DNA from: Variovorax paradoxus
GTDB taxonomy: Bacteria > Pseudomonadota > Gammaproteobacteria > Burkholderiales > Burkholderiaceae_C
Direction of reading: 5' to 3'
NCBI GenBank assembly: GCA_016806145.1
Contig: CP063166.1
Coordinates: forward strand, 682,001-746,000
DNA length: 64,000 bases
Under the pieces are notes generated by a model that saw only the letters and a program-made list of their open reading frames with translations, was not told the DNA's origin and ran no database searches. Positions 50,438 through 60,172 of the stretch are shown here, piece by piece; within the stretch, counting starts at the first letter, position 1, and every line of letters begins with the position of its first letter. The translations under genes and the position numbers were made by a program.

Positions 50438-50441
<4 letters not shown>
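49728..50441 (+). CDS. lptA: LPS-transport periplasmic protein LptA
   Basis: LptA forms the periplasmic bridge that carries lipopolysaccharide from LptBFGC to LptDE. The 237-residue protein has a signal peptide (LVLAALLLAGSAATALA) and the OstA beta-jellyroll (PMNIESDSMRYDDLKQTSVFTGNV, GDEWIEGESEVIEYDSRADNVKFI). An extra Ala/Pro tail of about 60 residues follows the fold. I start it at 49728. The stop codon overlaps the lptB start (GTGA). lptC, usually just upstream, is not seen. Confidence 0.92.
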
Positions 50442-51232
<791 letters not shown>

Positions 51233-51262
51233 TGAAGCTCGCGCCAGTCATTTGCTGAGGGC

Positions 51263-52852
51263 ATGAAACAAGGCTTGTCGCTGCGCGTTTCGCAGCATCT
51301 CGCGCTGACGCCTCAGCTGCAGCAGTCGATCCGGCTGCTGCAGCTCTCCACGCTCGAACTGAGCCAGGAGGTCGAGCAGATGCTCGACGAGAACCCCTTC
51401 CTCGAGCGCACCGCCGAGGAAGCCGCGCGCGAGGAATTCGGCCTCGACGCCGCCGACACGCCCGCGCCGCGCGAGGACACCGAGCGCGAGGCCGAGAGCG
51501 ACTACGCGAGCGCCGCGCCCTCGACCTCGACCACGTCCACCGAGACCACCTCGTCGTCCGAGGCCGAGCCGGCCCTCGACTCGCCCGAGCGCGAGCCCGA
51601 CTGGGAAGGCGACGGCACCGTCGACATGGCGCCCGACGACAGCGAATGGGGCAGCGACGCGCCCGCGCGCAACAACAGCAGCACCGGCGACGACGAGCGC
51701 GCCGATGCCACCGAGCTCGCGCGCAGCCAGGAATCGCTGCAGTCCTTCCTGCACCGCCAGGCGCTGAGCCTGCGGCTCAACGAGAACGACAGCGCCGCGC
51801 TGCGCTTCTTGATCGAATCGCTCAACGACGACGGCTACCTCGAGGATTCGCTGCCGGCGCTGGCCTCGGGCCTCGCGGGCGACGACAACGACCAGTTCGA
51901 CGAGCTGGTGCATCACTTCCAGGTCGCGCTCGGCCTGCTGCAGAGCCTGGAGCCCGCGGGCGTGGGCGCGCGCGACCTCGGCGAATGCCTCGCGATCCAG
52001 CTGCGCGCGCTGGCCGACGAGGACGAGACCGAGGACGAGGAGCTGGTGCGCAAGACCGCGCTCGCCATCTGCAAGCAGCCGATGGAGCTGCTCGCGCGGC
52101 GCGACTTCAAGCGCCTGGCCACGCTCACGCGAACTAATGAAGAACTGGTGCGCTCGGCGCTGCAGATCATCGCGCGCCTGGAGCCCAAGCCGGGCCGCCG
52201 CTTCGTCGACGTCGAGCGCAACATCGTCATTCCCGATGTGATCGTCACCAAGACCGGCCGCGGCACCAACGTGAAGTTCCGCGTCATGCTCAACCCCGAG
52301 GTGATGCCGCGGCTGCGCGTGCACGACATCTACGCCGGCGCGCTCAAGTCGCACAAGGGCGAGGGCAGCCAGGCGCTGTCGCAGCGGCTGCAGGAAGCGC
52401 GCTGGTTCATCAAGAACATCCAGCAGCGCTTCGACACCATTCTTCGCGTCAGCAACGCCATCGTCGAGCGGCAGAAGAGCTACTTCGTGCACGGCGAACT
52501 CGCGATGCGCCCGCTGGTGCTGCGCGAGATCGCCGACGAGCTCGGGCTGCACGAGTCCACCATCTCGCGCGTGACCACCGCCAAGTACATGTCGACGCCC
52601 TTCGGCACGGTCGAGCTCAAGTACTTCTTCGGCTCGGCGCTGGGCACCGAGACCGGCGGCAATGCCTCGAGCACGGCCGTGCGCGCGCTGATCAAGCAGT
52701 TCGTCGGTTCGGAGAGCGTGAAGAAGCCGCTGTCGGACAGCCAGATCTCCGAGATGCTCAAGGAGCAGGGCATCGAGTGCGCGCGCCGCACGGTCGCCAA
52801 GTACCGCGAGGCGCTGCGCATCGCGCCCGCCAACCTGCGCAAGGCCCTCTAG
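51263..52852 (+). CDS. rpoN: RNA polymerase sigma-54 factor
   Basis: This 529-residue protein is the alternative sigma factor used by enhancer-dependent promoters. Region I is the Gln/Leu-rich start MKQGLSLRVSQHLALTPQLQ, followed by an acidic Ser/Thr-rich region II (about residues 70-150). Next come the core-binding domain and the RpoN box ARRTVAKYRE at residues 507-516 near the C-terminus. It follows lptB by 30 nt. The hpf and ptsN genes that often follow rpoN are missing; a phospholipase D-like gene begins 10 nt after the stop. Confidence 0.97.
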   Translation: MKQGLSLRVSQHLALTPQLQQSIRLLQLSTLELSQEVEQMLDENPFLERTAEEAAREEFGLDAADTPAPREDTEREAESDYASAAPSTSTTSTETTSSSEAEPALDSPEREPDWEGDGTVDMAPDDSEWGSDAPARNNSSTGDDERADATELARSQESLQSFLHRQALSLRLNENDSAALRFLIESLNDDGYLEDSLPALASGLAGDDNDQFDELVHHFQVALGLLQSLEPAGVGARDLGECLAIQLRALADEDETEDEELVRKTALAICKQPMELLARRDFKRLATLTRTNEELVRSALQIIARLEPKPGRRFVDVERNIVIPDVIVTKTGRGTNVKFRVMLNPEVMPRLRVHDIYAGALKSHKGEGSQALSQRLQEARWFIKNIQQRFDTILRVSNAIVERQKSYFVHGELAMRPLVLREIADELGLHESTISRVTTAKYMSTPFGTVELKYFFGSALGTETGGNASSTAVRALIKQFVGSESVKKPLSDSQISEMLKEQGIECARRTVAKYREALRIAPANLRKAL

Positions 52853-52862
52853 AAAGCCGCCG

Positions 52863-54461
52863 ATGGCCCGACGCCTGCTGTCGCGCCGTGGGCTTCGGGC
52901 GTTCGCCATCGCGGCCACGCTGCTGGCCGCCGGCTGCGCGAGCTTGCCCGACCAGGCCCCGCGCGCGCCCACCCAGGCCATCGCCGTGTCGAAGGACACC
53001 GCGCTCGGGCGCATCGCGCTGGCCGCGCAGCCCGACCCCGACCTCAGCGGTTTTCGCCTCATGCCCGGCGGCGACTTCGCCTTCGACACCCGCATCCAGC
53101 TCGCGCGCCGCGCCCAGCGCACGCTCGACGTCCAGTACTACCAGATCGAGAACGACGAGACCGGCCGCTACCTGCTGCGCACCCTGCGCGATGCCGCGCA
53201 GCGCGGCGTGCGCGTGCGCGTGCTGATGGACGACCTCTACACCGCGGGCGAGGACGAGCTGCTGCGCGGCTTCGCGGCCACGCCCAATGTCGAGCTGCGC
53301 CTGTTCAACCCCTTCCCGGCCGGCCGCGGCAGCCTGCTCGCGCGCTTCGGCGCCTCGCTGTTCGACTTCAACCGCGTCAACCGGCGCATGCACAACAAGC
53401 TGTTCATCGCCGACGGCGCGATGGCGGTGGCGGGCGGGCGCAACATCGGCAACCAGTACTTCCGGCGCACCGCGGGCGAGAACTTCATCGACCTCGACAC
53501 CTTCGTGACGGGCGCGCTGATCCCGCGCCTGGGCAGCCTGTTCGACCAGTACTGGAACAGCCCCTACGTGCGGCCCGTCGAATCGGTGGTGGCGAGCACG
53601 CTGCCTGCCGACGAACTGCAGCGCCGCTTCGAGGCCGCCACCGGCCCCGACACCACGCCGCCGCCGCCGAAGCCCGCGCCCAACGACCTGCTGGGCTACG
53701 GCCCGATCGCCGAGGACCTCGACGCCGGCCGGCTCGGCCTGATCTGGACCACGGCCGAGGCTTATGCCGATTCGCCCGACCGCGTGATCGGCAAGACCGC
53801 CTCGTACGGCGGCGTGCCGCTGCTCGATGTCGACAGCGTGCGCTACAACGTGGTCGAGCAGATGCGCCGCGCGCGCAGCGAGGTGACCATCGTCTCGCCC
53901 TACCTGATCCCGGGCGCCGCGGGGCTCGAGGCGATGAACGAGATCCGCCGGCGCGACGTGAAGATCAGCGTGGTGACCAACTCGCTCGCCGCCACCGACG
54001 AGCCGCTGGTGCACACCGCCTACCGCCGCTACCGCCCCGACATGCTGCGCCTGGGCGCCGAGCTCTACGAACTGAGCACCAACCGCACGCGTCGCAGCGT
54101 GCGGCTCGGCCTGTTCGGCACCTCGGTCGGCCGGCTGCATGCCAAGTCGGCGGTGATCGACCAGCGCATCCTGTTCGTCGGCTCGATGAATTTCGACCCG
54201 CGCTCCGAGGTCCACAACACCGAGATCGGCCTGTTCATCCGCAGCCCCGAGATGGCGCAGCAGGCGCTGAAGCTGCTCGAGGTGCTCAAGCAGCAGGGCG
54301 CTTACCGGCTGCGTTTCGCCGAAGGCAGCGACTCGCGGCTGGAGTGGATCAGCGAGGAGGCCGGCAAGACCACGGTGCTGAGCGAGGAGCCCGACTCGGG
54401 CTTCTGGGACCGGACCATGCTCGAGCTGCTGGCGCCGTTGACGCCGGAGAGCCTGCTCTAG
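52863..54461 (+). CDS. Phospholipase D/cardiolipin synthase-like lipoprotein
   Basis: This 532-residue protein carries two HKD motifs: HNKLFIADG from H177 and HAKSAVIDQ from H426, each followed by a GGRN or GSMNFD block. It is close to the ClsC/YmdC group that makes cardiolipin from phosphatidylglycerol and phosphatidylethanolamine. A lipoprotein signal (LLAAGC) places it at the periplasmic face of a membrane, which is unusual for cytoplasmic-membrane Cls enzymes. It starts 10 nt after rpoN and could be read from the same transcript. Confidence 0.87.
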   Translation: MARRLLSRRGLRAFAIAATLLAAGCASLPDQAPRAPTQAIAVSKDTALGRIALAAQPDPDLSGFRLMPGGDFAFDTRIQLARRAQRTLDVQYYQIENDETGRYLLRTLRDAAQRGVRVRVLMDDLYTAGEDELLRGFAATPNVELRLFNPFPAGRGSLLARFGASLFDFNRVNRRMHNKLFIADGAMAVAGGRNIGNQYFRRTAGENFIDLDTFVTGALIPRLGSLFDQYWNSPYVRPVESVVASTLPADELQRRFEAATGPDTTPPPPKPAPNDLLGYGPIAEDLDAGRLGLIWTTAEAYADSPDRVIGKTASYGGVPLLDVDSVRYNVVEQMRRARSEVTIVSPYLIPGAAGLEAMNEIRRRDVKISVVTNSLAATDEPLVHTAYRRYRPDMLRLGAELYELSTNRTRRSVRLGLFGTSVGRLHAKSAVIDQRILFVGSMNFDPRSEVHNTEIGLFIRSPEMAQQALKLLEVLKQQGAYRLRFAEGSDSRLEWISEEAGKTTVLSEEPDSGFWDRTMLELLAPLTPESLL

Positions 54462-54472
54462 GCGGTTTGGGC

Positions 54473-54508
54473 GGTTTTCGCAAACCGTCGGTTTCCGTTC
54501 CGCAAACC
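54473..54508. promoter_or_regulatory. LysR operator pair in front of the fumarylacetoacetase-family gene
   Basis: Two dyads are adjacent: GGTTT-TCGC-AAACC (54473-54486) and GGTTTCC-N5-GCAAACC (54490-54508). The second is identical in all 14 fixed bases to the site at 56331-56349 beside the LysR gene. This implies one regulator binds both promoters. Confidence 0.7.
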
Positions 54509-54573
54509 TCGGCCTGTCATGCTGTGGTGCCCCTGCGAGCAGGGGCCCGAACACCACCGACAGGAGCACGCGC

Positions 54574-55362
54574 ATGAAATGGATCCACTACACCGCGCCC
54601 GGCGCGGCCGCCAGCAGCTACGGCGTGCTGGAGGACGACCGCGTCCGCGCGGTGAACGGCAGCCCCTTCGGCGGCCACGACTTCACGGGCGCCGTGCATC
54701 GCTTGGCCGACGTGAGGATCGAGGTGCCGCTGCTGCCGCGCACCTTCTATGCGGCGGGGCTCAACTACGTGCGCCACATCAGGGAATACGCCGAGCAAAG
54801 CGGCCAGACGCTCGCGATCCCCGACAAGGCCGACATCGGCTACCGCGCGGTCAACGCCCTGGTTCCGCACGAGGCGGCCGTCGTCATTCCGTCCAACGCG
54901 AAGCAGGTGGAATACGAAGGCGAGCTGGTCGTGGTGATCGGCCAGAAGGCCCGCCACCTGAGCGAGGCCGACGCGTTGTCGTGCGTGCTGGGCTACACCA
55001 TCGGCAACGACGTGAGCGAGCGGCTCTGGCAGGCCTCGGACCGCACCTTCTGGCGCGCCAAGAACAGCGACACCTTCAAGCCGATGGGGCCGTGGATCGA
55101 AACCGACTTCGACCTCGACGCAGCTCGGACCACGGTGCGCGTCAACGGCGAGGTGAAGACGCAGTTCCGCACCGGCGAGATGCTGTTCGGCATCGCGACC
55201 TTCATCAGCGCGATGACGCGGCATCTTACGCTGTACCCGGGCGACGTGATCTGGATGGGCACCGACGGCAAGTCGCCGCACCTGGAGGCCGGCGATGTCG
55301 TCGAGGTGGAGATCTCGGGCCTCGGCTGCCTGCGCAATCCCTTCGTCGCCGAAGAGGCCTGA
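54574..55362 (+). CDS. Fumarylacetoacetate hydrolase family protein
   Basis: This 262-residue enzyme has the FAH fold that hydrolyses or decarboxylates beta-dicarbonyl acids, including acylpyruvates and oxaloacetate-like ring-cleavage products. The metal-ligand block is VEYEGELVVVIG followed by GYTIGNDVSERLWQ; SDTFKPMGPW corresponds to the usual DTF.P.GP loop. AGGAG lies about 9 nt before the ATG. It is convergent with the LysR gene and shares its operator sequence, so it is probably part of the same catabolic regulon. Confidence 0.9.
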   Translation: MKWIHYTAPGAAASSYGVLEDDRVRAVNGSPFGGHDFTGAVHRLADVRIEVPLLPRTFYAAGLNYVRHIREYAEQSGQTLAIPDKADIGYRAVNALVPHEAAVVIPSNAKQVEYEGELVVVIGQKARHLSEADALSCVLGYTIGNDVSERLWQASDRTFWRAKNSDTFKPMGPWIETDFDLDAARTTVRVNGEVKTQFRTGEMLFGIATFISAMTRHLTLYPGDVIWMGTDGKSPHLEAGDVVEVEISGLGCLRNPFVAEEA

Positions 55363-55372
55363 GGACGACCGT

Positions 55373-56311
55373 TCAACGGCCCGCGGTGCCGCGCGCCGCG
55401 GTGGTGGCCGGCAAGGCCCAGTCGGGCGGATGGCGCGACCATTCGCGCAGGAACTCCAGCAGGTGGCGCACGCGGCTGGGCATGTTGCGCCGGGTCGAGA
55501 ACACCACGTGGATGTCGAGCTCCTCGGGCACCGCGCCGGGCAGCAGGGCCTCGAGCGTGCCGGCCTTCAGTTCCTCCGACACCATGTAGTGCGGGTGCAG
55601 CGAGATGCCGGTGCCCAGCAGCGCGCACTGCTTGATCGCATCGCCCATGTTGGCGCGCACGGTGCCGCGCACGCGCACCTCCTGCGGCGGGTTGCCGGCG
55701 AACTTCCACACGCCCGAGCCCGACTTGATGATGTGCACCAGGCAGTTGTGGCGCGCCAGGTCGGCCGGCGTGGCGGGGCGGCCGTAGGCCTTCAGGTAGG
55801 CCGGCGACGCCACCACCACCTGCGGCGCCTTCAGCAGCGATTGCGCGACGTAGCTCGCGTCCTCGAGCGAGGGCGCAATGCGGATCGAGAGATCGAGCGC
55901 CTCGGCCACCAGGTCGGAGCGGCCGTCGTCATGGACCACCGTCACCTCGATGTCCGGGTAGCGGTGGGTGAACTGCGCCACCACGCGCATCAGGTGGTAG
56001 GCGCCGAACGAGGGCGGCGTGCCCACGCGGATCGCGCCGCGCGGCAGCTGCACGGCATCGCGCACCTCGCCCTCGATCGCCTCGTAGCGCTCCAGCAGGT
56101 CGCGCCCCGAGTCGAGCACGCGCGCGCCGGCCTCGGTCAATGCCACCTGCTTGGAGGTGCGCTTGAGCAACTGCGCGCCCATCGAGGCTTCGAGCCAGGC
56201 CACGTGCTTGGTGATGGTGGCGCGCGATACCGAGAGCTGCATGGCTGCGCGCGCGAAGCTGCCGCAGCGCGCGACCTCGGTGAATATCTGAAGGCAGCGA
56301 AGGCGATCCAC
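55373..56311 (-). CDS. LysR-family regulator of the catabolic cluster
   Basis: This 312-residue regulator begins at a GTG (MDRLRCLQIFTEVARCGSFARAA in general form, with N-terminal winged helix). Its effector domain starts near GAIRVGTPPSFGAYHLMRVV. It sits between the fumarylacetoacetase-family gene, with which it converges, and a divergent five-gene operon. A 19-bp dyad lies 20 bp upstream of its start, so it likely controls itself and both flanking units. Confidence 0.87.
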   Translation of the reverse strand: MDRLRCLQIFTEVARCGSFARAAMQLSVSRATITKHVAWLEASMGAQLLKRTSKQVALTEAGARVLDSGRDLLERYEAIEGEVRDAVQLPRGAIRVGTPPSFGAYHLMRVVAQFTHRYPDIEVTVVHDDGRSDLVAEALDLSIRIAPSLEDASYVAQSLLKAPQVVVASPAYLKAYGRPATPADLARHNCLVHIIKSGSGVWKFAGNPPQEVRVRGTVRANMGDAIKQCALLGTGISLHPHYMVSEELKAGTLEALLPGAVPEELDIHVVFSTRRNMPSRVRHLLEFLREWSRHPPDWALPATTAARGTAGR

Positions 56312-56330
56312 GTCGTTCGACCCGGTTCAA

Positions 56331-56349
56331 GGTTTCCAAATCGCAAACC
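56331..56349. promoter_or_regulatory. LysR operator between the regulator and the divergent operon
   Basis: GGTTTCC-AAATC-GCAAACC matches the copy at 54490-54508 in every fixed position. If the operon starts near 56404 (TAGACT at 56392-56397 as -10), this site centres around -64, the usual LysR recognition position. Confidence 0.7.
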
Positions 56350-56407
56350 TTGGATTGTCGAACAGGGTGTGTCAGCGGGCAAGCCGACTCCTAGACTCGT
56401 TCGCCAC

Positions 56408-56869
56408 ATGACCGCCGATGTTTCCATTCCCGACGCCGCGCGCCTGCTGCCCGAGCTGACGCAGGCGCTGCACCGCTTCTTCCATGCGCTCGACCGGCGC
56501 GACTACGACGCGATGCTCGCGCTGTTCGCCGACGACTGCCGCTGGCTGCGCCAGGGCCGGTGGCTCGAGGGCAAGCCGGCCGTGCGCGCCGCGCTCGAAG
56601 CGCGCGCCGCCGATGTCGAGACGCGCCATGTGCTCACCAATGCCCATGTGAGCGCGCAGGACGGCACATCGACCGAGGTCGAGGCCTACATGACGGCCTA
56701 CCGCCATCCCGCCGCAGCGCAGCCCGACGGCGCGCCGCCGCGCATTGCCGGGCCGTTGCGCTTCAACCTGACGACCACCGTCTTCCGCCGCGATCCGGGC
56801 CAGGGCTGGCGCATCGCCGAGCAGCGCATGGTGACGGCCTTCGACTTCGCCTCCGCTTCCGCCGAATGA
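56408..56869 (+). CDS. NTF2/SnoaL-like small protein
   Basis: This 153-residue protein has the NTF2-like alpha-beta cone fold: ALHRFFHALDRRDYDAMLALFADDCRWLRQG is a typical opening, and the C-terminal strands end with WRIAEQRMVTAFDF. Relatives include SnoaL-type cyclases and the small (beta) subunits of ring-hydroxylating dioxygenases. No large subunit is present, so an isomerase, dehydratase or binding role is as likely. It opens the operon; its stop overlaps the next start (ATGA). Confidence 0.78.
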   Translation: MTADVSIPDAARLLPELTQALHRFFHALDRRDYDAMLALFADDCRWLRQGRWLEGKPAVRAALEARAADVETRHVLTNAHVSAQDGTSTEVEAYMTAYRHPAAAQPDGAPPRIAGPLRFNLTTTVFRRDPGQGWRIAEQRMVTAFDFASASAE

Positions 56870-58026
56870 ACGCCTTGCCCGCCTCCTTCGTCCACCGCGG
56901 CGTCGTCACGCGGCTGGTGATGCGCGAAGGCGCCATCGACGGCCTGCGCGCCGAGCTCGATGCGCTGGGTGTCGCGCGGCCGCTGGTGCTGGGCGGTGCG
57001 CGCACGCAGCGCTCGGCCCTGTTCGCGCGCAGCCTCGCGGCGCTGGGCGACCTGCCGCATCTGCTGGCCGACCCGGTGCCTGCGCATTCGAGCGTGGCGC
57101 TGGTCGAGCAACTGGCCGCGCGGGCGCTGGCCGAGGGGGTCGACGGCTTCGTCGCCATCGGCGGCGGCAGTGCCTCCGACACGGCCAAGGCGATCGCGCT
57201 GCTGATGGCGGAGGGTGGTGCGCTCGCCGACCACGCGGTGCGCTTCACGCCGCCCGACTCGCTGGTGGCGCCGCGCCTCCTCGCGCCGAAGCTGCCGATC
57301 GTGGCCATTCCGCAGACCGCCTCCGGCGCCGAAGTCACGGTGTCGCTCGGCGTGCGCGGCGACGACGGCGCCAAGCTGTTGTTCACCGATGTGCAGCTCG
57401 CCGCGCGGCTGGTGCTGATCGACCCGCGCGCCAACCTCGAGATCCCCGCGGCGCTGATGTGCGCCACCGGCATGAACGGCCTCGCGCATTGCCTCGAGGG
57501 CCTCTATTCGATGGAACGTTCGCCGCTGGCCGAGACGCTGGCGCTCGATGCGATGGCGCGCTTCGCGCAGGCGCTGCCCGCCGTCCACCGCGATCCGCGG
57601 GACGTCGCGGCGCGCGCCGCGCTGCTCTATGCCGCGCACCTTTCGGGCCAGGTGCTGGTCAACGCGCGCACCTGCCTGCATCACGCCGTGTGCCATGCGA
57701 TCGGTTCGGTGACCGGCGTCGGCCACGGCGATGCCAATGCCGTGATGCTGCCGCACGCCATCGCCTTCAATGCCGAAGCCGCGGCCGGGCCGCTGATGCG
57801 CGCCGCCGCGGCGTGGGGCGCGCCCGGCGTGCCTGCGCTGGTGGACGCCCTGCGTGCGCTGCAGGCGGCCATCGGCGTGCCCACGCGGTTGCGCGACATC
57901 GGCGTGCCGCGCGATGCGCTCGACCGCATTGGCGCCAAGACGATGCGCGAACGCGGCCTCTACTACAACCCGCGGCGCGTCGCGGGCGCGCACGAGGTTC
58001 GCGCGCTGCTCGACGCCGCGTACTGA
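56866..58026 (+). CDS. Iron-containing alcohol dehydrogenase, maleylacetate-reductase-like
   Basis: This 386-residue enzyme belongs to the Fe-type dehydrogenase family, in the branch of maleylacetate reductases (TfdF/ClcE-like). It has the NAD site GFVAIGGGSASDTAKA, IVAIPQTASGAEVT, and metal-ligand histidines in TGMNGLAHCLEG, LHHAVCHAIG and GHGDANAVMLPH. If it is a maleylacetate reductase, it would convert maleylacetate to 3-oxoadipate. No chlorocatechol genes are present, so the assignment is open. It is coupled to the SnoaL-like gene by ATGA. Confidence 0.86.
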   Translation: MNALPASFVHRGVVTRLVMREGAIDGLRAELDALGVARPLVLGGARTQRSALFARSLAALGDLPHLLADPVPAHSSVALVEQLAARALAEGVDGFVAIGGGSASDTAKAIALLMAEGGALADHAVRFTPPDSLVAPRLLAPKLPIVAIPQTASGAEVTVSLGVRGDDGAKLLFTDVQLAARLVLIDPRANLEIPAALMCATGMNGLAHCLEGLYSMERSPLAETLALDAMARFAQALPAVHRDPRDVAARAALLYAAHLSGQVLVNARTCLHHAVCHAIGSVTGVGHGDANAVMLPHAIAFNAEAAAGPLMRAAAAWGAPGVPALVDALRALQAAIGVPTRLRDIGVPRDALDRIGAKTMRERGLYYNPRRVAGAHEVRALLDAAY

Positions 58027-58074
58027 CGGCCTTCCCCGAACACGACTCCCTTCATCCGCCAGAGGACTCCATCC

Positions 58075-58995
58075 ATGACCATCCGCATCGTTCCCGGCGG
58101 CGCCACCCTCGGTGCCCGCGTCGAGGGACTCGACCTGTCGCGCCCGCTGTCCGCCGAGGTCTTCGAACAGCTGCTGCAGGCGCTCGGCCGCCACGGCGTG
58201 CTGAGCTACCCGCGGCAGGAGCTGTCCGCGACCCAGCTGCGCGACTTCTCGGCGAACTTCGGCCGGCTCGAGGTCAACGTGGCGGGCGCCTACCAGGAGC
58301 CGGGACTGCCCGAGGTCATGGTGCTGTCGAACATCGTCGAGAACGGCAAGCCGCTCGGACTCTCCGACGCGGGGCAGGACTGGCACACCGACATGTCCTA
58401 CAACCGGATGATCGCGTTCACCAACGTGCTCTACGGCATCCGGATTCCGCACCGCGACGGCCAGCCGCTCGGCAACACCGAGTTCTGCAACATGCATGCG
58501 GCGCACGAGGCCCTGCCCGATGCGTGGAAGCGGCGCCTCGAGGGCATGACCGTGCTGCACGACTTCGACAAGTTCTGGGAAATGATGCGCCGCGAGCGCG
58601 GCAGCACACGCCCGCCGCTCACGCCCGCGCAGCGCGCGGCGCGGCCGCCGGTCTCGCATCCGCTGTTCCTCGTGCACCCGATCACGGGCCGGCGCGTGCT
58701 CTACGCCAACCCGGGCTATGCGATCCGCATCAACGAGATGGACGAGAAGGAAAGCGCCGAGGCGCTCGAATTCCTCTTCGCGCACCAGACCCGGCCCGAG
58801 TTCCGCTACGCGCATCGCTGGGAGGTCGGCGACGTGCTCATGTGGGACAACATGGGCACCATCCACAACGCGATCCCCGACTACCGGCCCGACGAGCCGC
58901 GCTACATCAAGCGCTGCCAGGTGATGGCGACGCGCTTCTTCCATGACGACGGCACGCCGCGCGCGGTGGCCGACACGGCGCTGGCCGGCGCATGA
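58075..58995 (+). CDS. TauD/TfdA-family Fe(II)/2-oxoglutarate dioxygenase
   Basis: This 306-residue oxygenase hydroxylates a substrate while oxidising 2-oxoglutarate to succinate. The iron triad is H104 and D106 in WHTDMS, and H264 in GTIHNAIPDY; the arginine of RYIKR should bind 2-oxoglutarate. Characterised relatives act on taurine, 2,4-D or other acids, so the ligand is probably a small acid. Its stop overlaps the next start by ATGA. Confidence 0.9.
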   Translation: MTIRIVPGGATLGARVEGLDLSRPLSAEVFEQLLQALGRHGVLSYPRQELSATQLRDFSANFGRLEVNVAGAYQEPGLPEVMVLSNIVENGKPLGLSDAGQDWHTDMSYNRMIAFTNVLYGIRIPHRDGQPLGNTEFCNMHAAHEALPDAWKRRLEGMTVLHDFDKFWEMMRRERGSTRPPLTPAQRAARPPVSHPLFLVHPITGRRVLYANPGYAIRINEMDEKESAEALEFLFAHQTRPEFRYAHRWEVGDVLMWDNMGTIHNAIPDYRPDEPRYIKRCQVMATRFFHDDGTPRAVADTALAGA

Positions 58996-60146
58996 CGCGC
59001 AGCGCGGCCGCCTGCTATTCGATCGCCGACCTGCGCACGCTCGCGCGCCGGCGGCTGCCGCGCGCCGTGTTCGATTTCTTCGACGGTGGCGCCGAGGACG
59101 AGCGCACGCTCGTCGGCAACGGCCGCGCCTTCGAGCGCTGGCAGCTCGCGCCGCGCGTGCTGGTCGACGTGGCGGATGCCTCGTCCGCCTGCAGCCTGCT
59201 GGGCGCGCCCGCGGGCATGCCGGCCGCCATCGCGCCGACCGGCGCGGCGGGCTTCGGCTGGCGCGGCGCGGACCTGGCGCTCGCGCGCGCGGCGGCCAGG
59301 ATGGGTTTGCCCTACACCCTGTCGAGCAGCGCCACCGCCGCCATCGAGACCATCGCCGAGCAGGCGCCCGGGCGCCTGTGGTTCCAGGCCTATGTGCTGC
59401 GCAACCGGGACTTCTTCTGGCAACTGGTCGACCGTGCCCGCGAGGCCGGGTACGAGGCGCTGGTGATCACCGTCGACCTGCCCGTCGGCGGCAAGCGCGA
59501 GCGCGATTTCCGCAACCACTTCTCGATCCCGTTCCGCTTCACCTCGCGCAACGTGCTCGACTTCGCCTCGCGGCCGCGCTGGGCCCTCGACATGCTGCTG
59601 CGCGGCCTGCCCGCGATGGAGAACCTGCGCGGGCTCGAGACGGCGGCGACCAGCGCGGGCGCCATCGCCTCGTCCGTCGGTCGCAGCTACGACCCCGCCT
59701 TCGACTGGGCGCGGCTGGCCGAGGTGCGCGAGCGCTGGCCGCGCAAGCTGATCGTCAAGGGCGTGAGCCGCGCCGACGATGCCACGCGCCTGGCCGCCAT
59801 GGGCGTGGACGCCATCGTCGTCTCCAACCATGGCGGCCGGCAGCTCGACGGCGCCGTTCCCAGCCTGCAGGCACTGCCCGAGGTTCTGCAGGGCGTGGCC
59901 GGGCGCTGCCCGGTGCTGGTCGACGGCGGCATCCGCCGCGGCGCGGACATCGCGAAGGCGCTGGCCCTGGGCGCGCACGGCGTGCTGCTGGGCCGCGCGA
60001 CGCTGTTCGGCGCGGTGGCCGCGGGTGACGCCGGTGCGCAGCGCGCCCTCGACATCCTGCACGACGAACTGCTGCGCACGATGCGCCTGTGTGGCGCCCC
60101 GGGCGTGGCGCAGCTCTCGGCCGACCTGCTGCGGCCGGCCCCGTGA
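58992..60146 (+). CDS. FMN-dependent alpha-hydroxy-acid dehydrogenase/oxidase
   Basis: This 384-residue protein belongs to the lactate/mandelate dehydrogenase and glycolate oxidase family, which oxidise 2-hydroxy acids to 2-keto acids with FMN. The active-site histidine is H280 in VVSNHGGRQLDG; the phosphate-binding DGGIRRGADIAKA follows. Membrane anchoring is not evident. It starts inside the stop codon of the dioxygenase gene, so hydroxylation followed by oxidation of a 2-hydroxy acid is a reasonable sequence. Confidence 0.9.
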   Translation: MTRSAAACYSIADLRTLARRRLPRAVFDFFDGGAEDERTLVGNGRAFERWQLAPRVLVDVADASSACSLLGAPAGMPAAIAPTGAAGFGWRGADLALARAAARMGLPYTLSSSATAAIETIAEQAPGRLWFQAYVLRNRDFFWQLVDRAREAGYEALVITVDLPVGGKRERDFRNHFSIPFRFTSRNVLDFASRPRWALDMLLRGLPAMENLRGLETAATSAGAIASSVGRSYDPAFDWARLAEVRERWPRKLIVKGVSRADDATRLAAMGVDAIVVSNHGGRQLDGAVPSLQALPEVLQGVAGRCPVLVDGGIRRGADIAKALALGAHGVLLGRATLFGAVAAGDAGAQRALDILHDELLRTMRLCGAPGVAQLSADLLRPAP

Positions 60147-60172
60147 ATCCCCGAACCGAAAGGAAAAACAAG

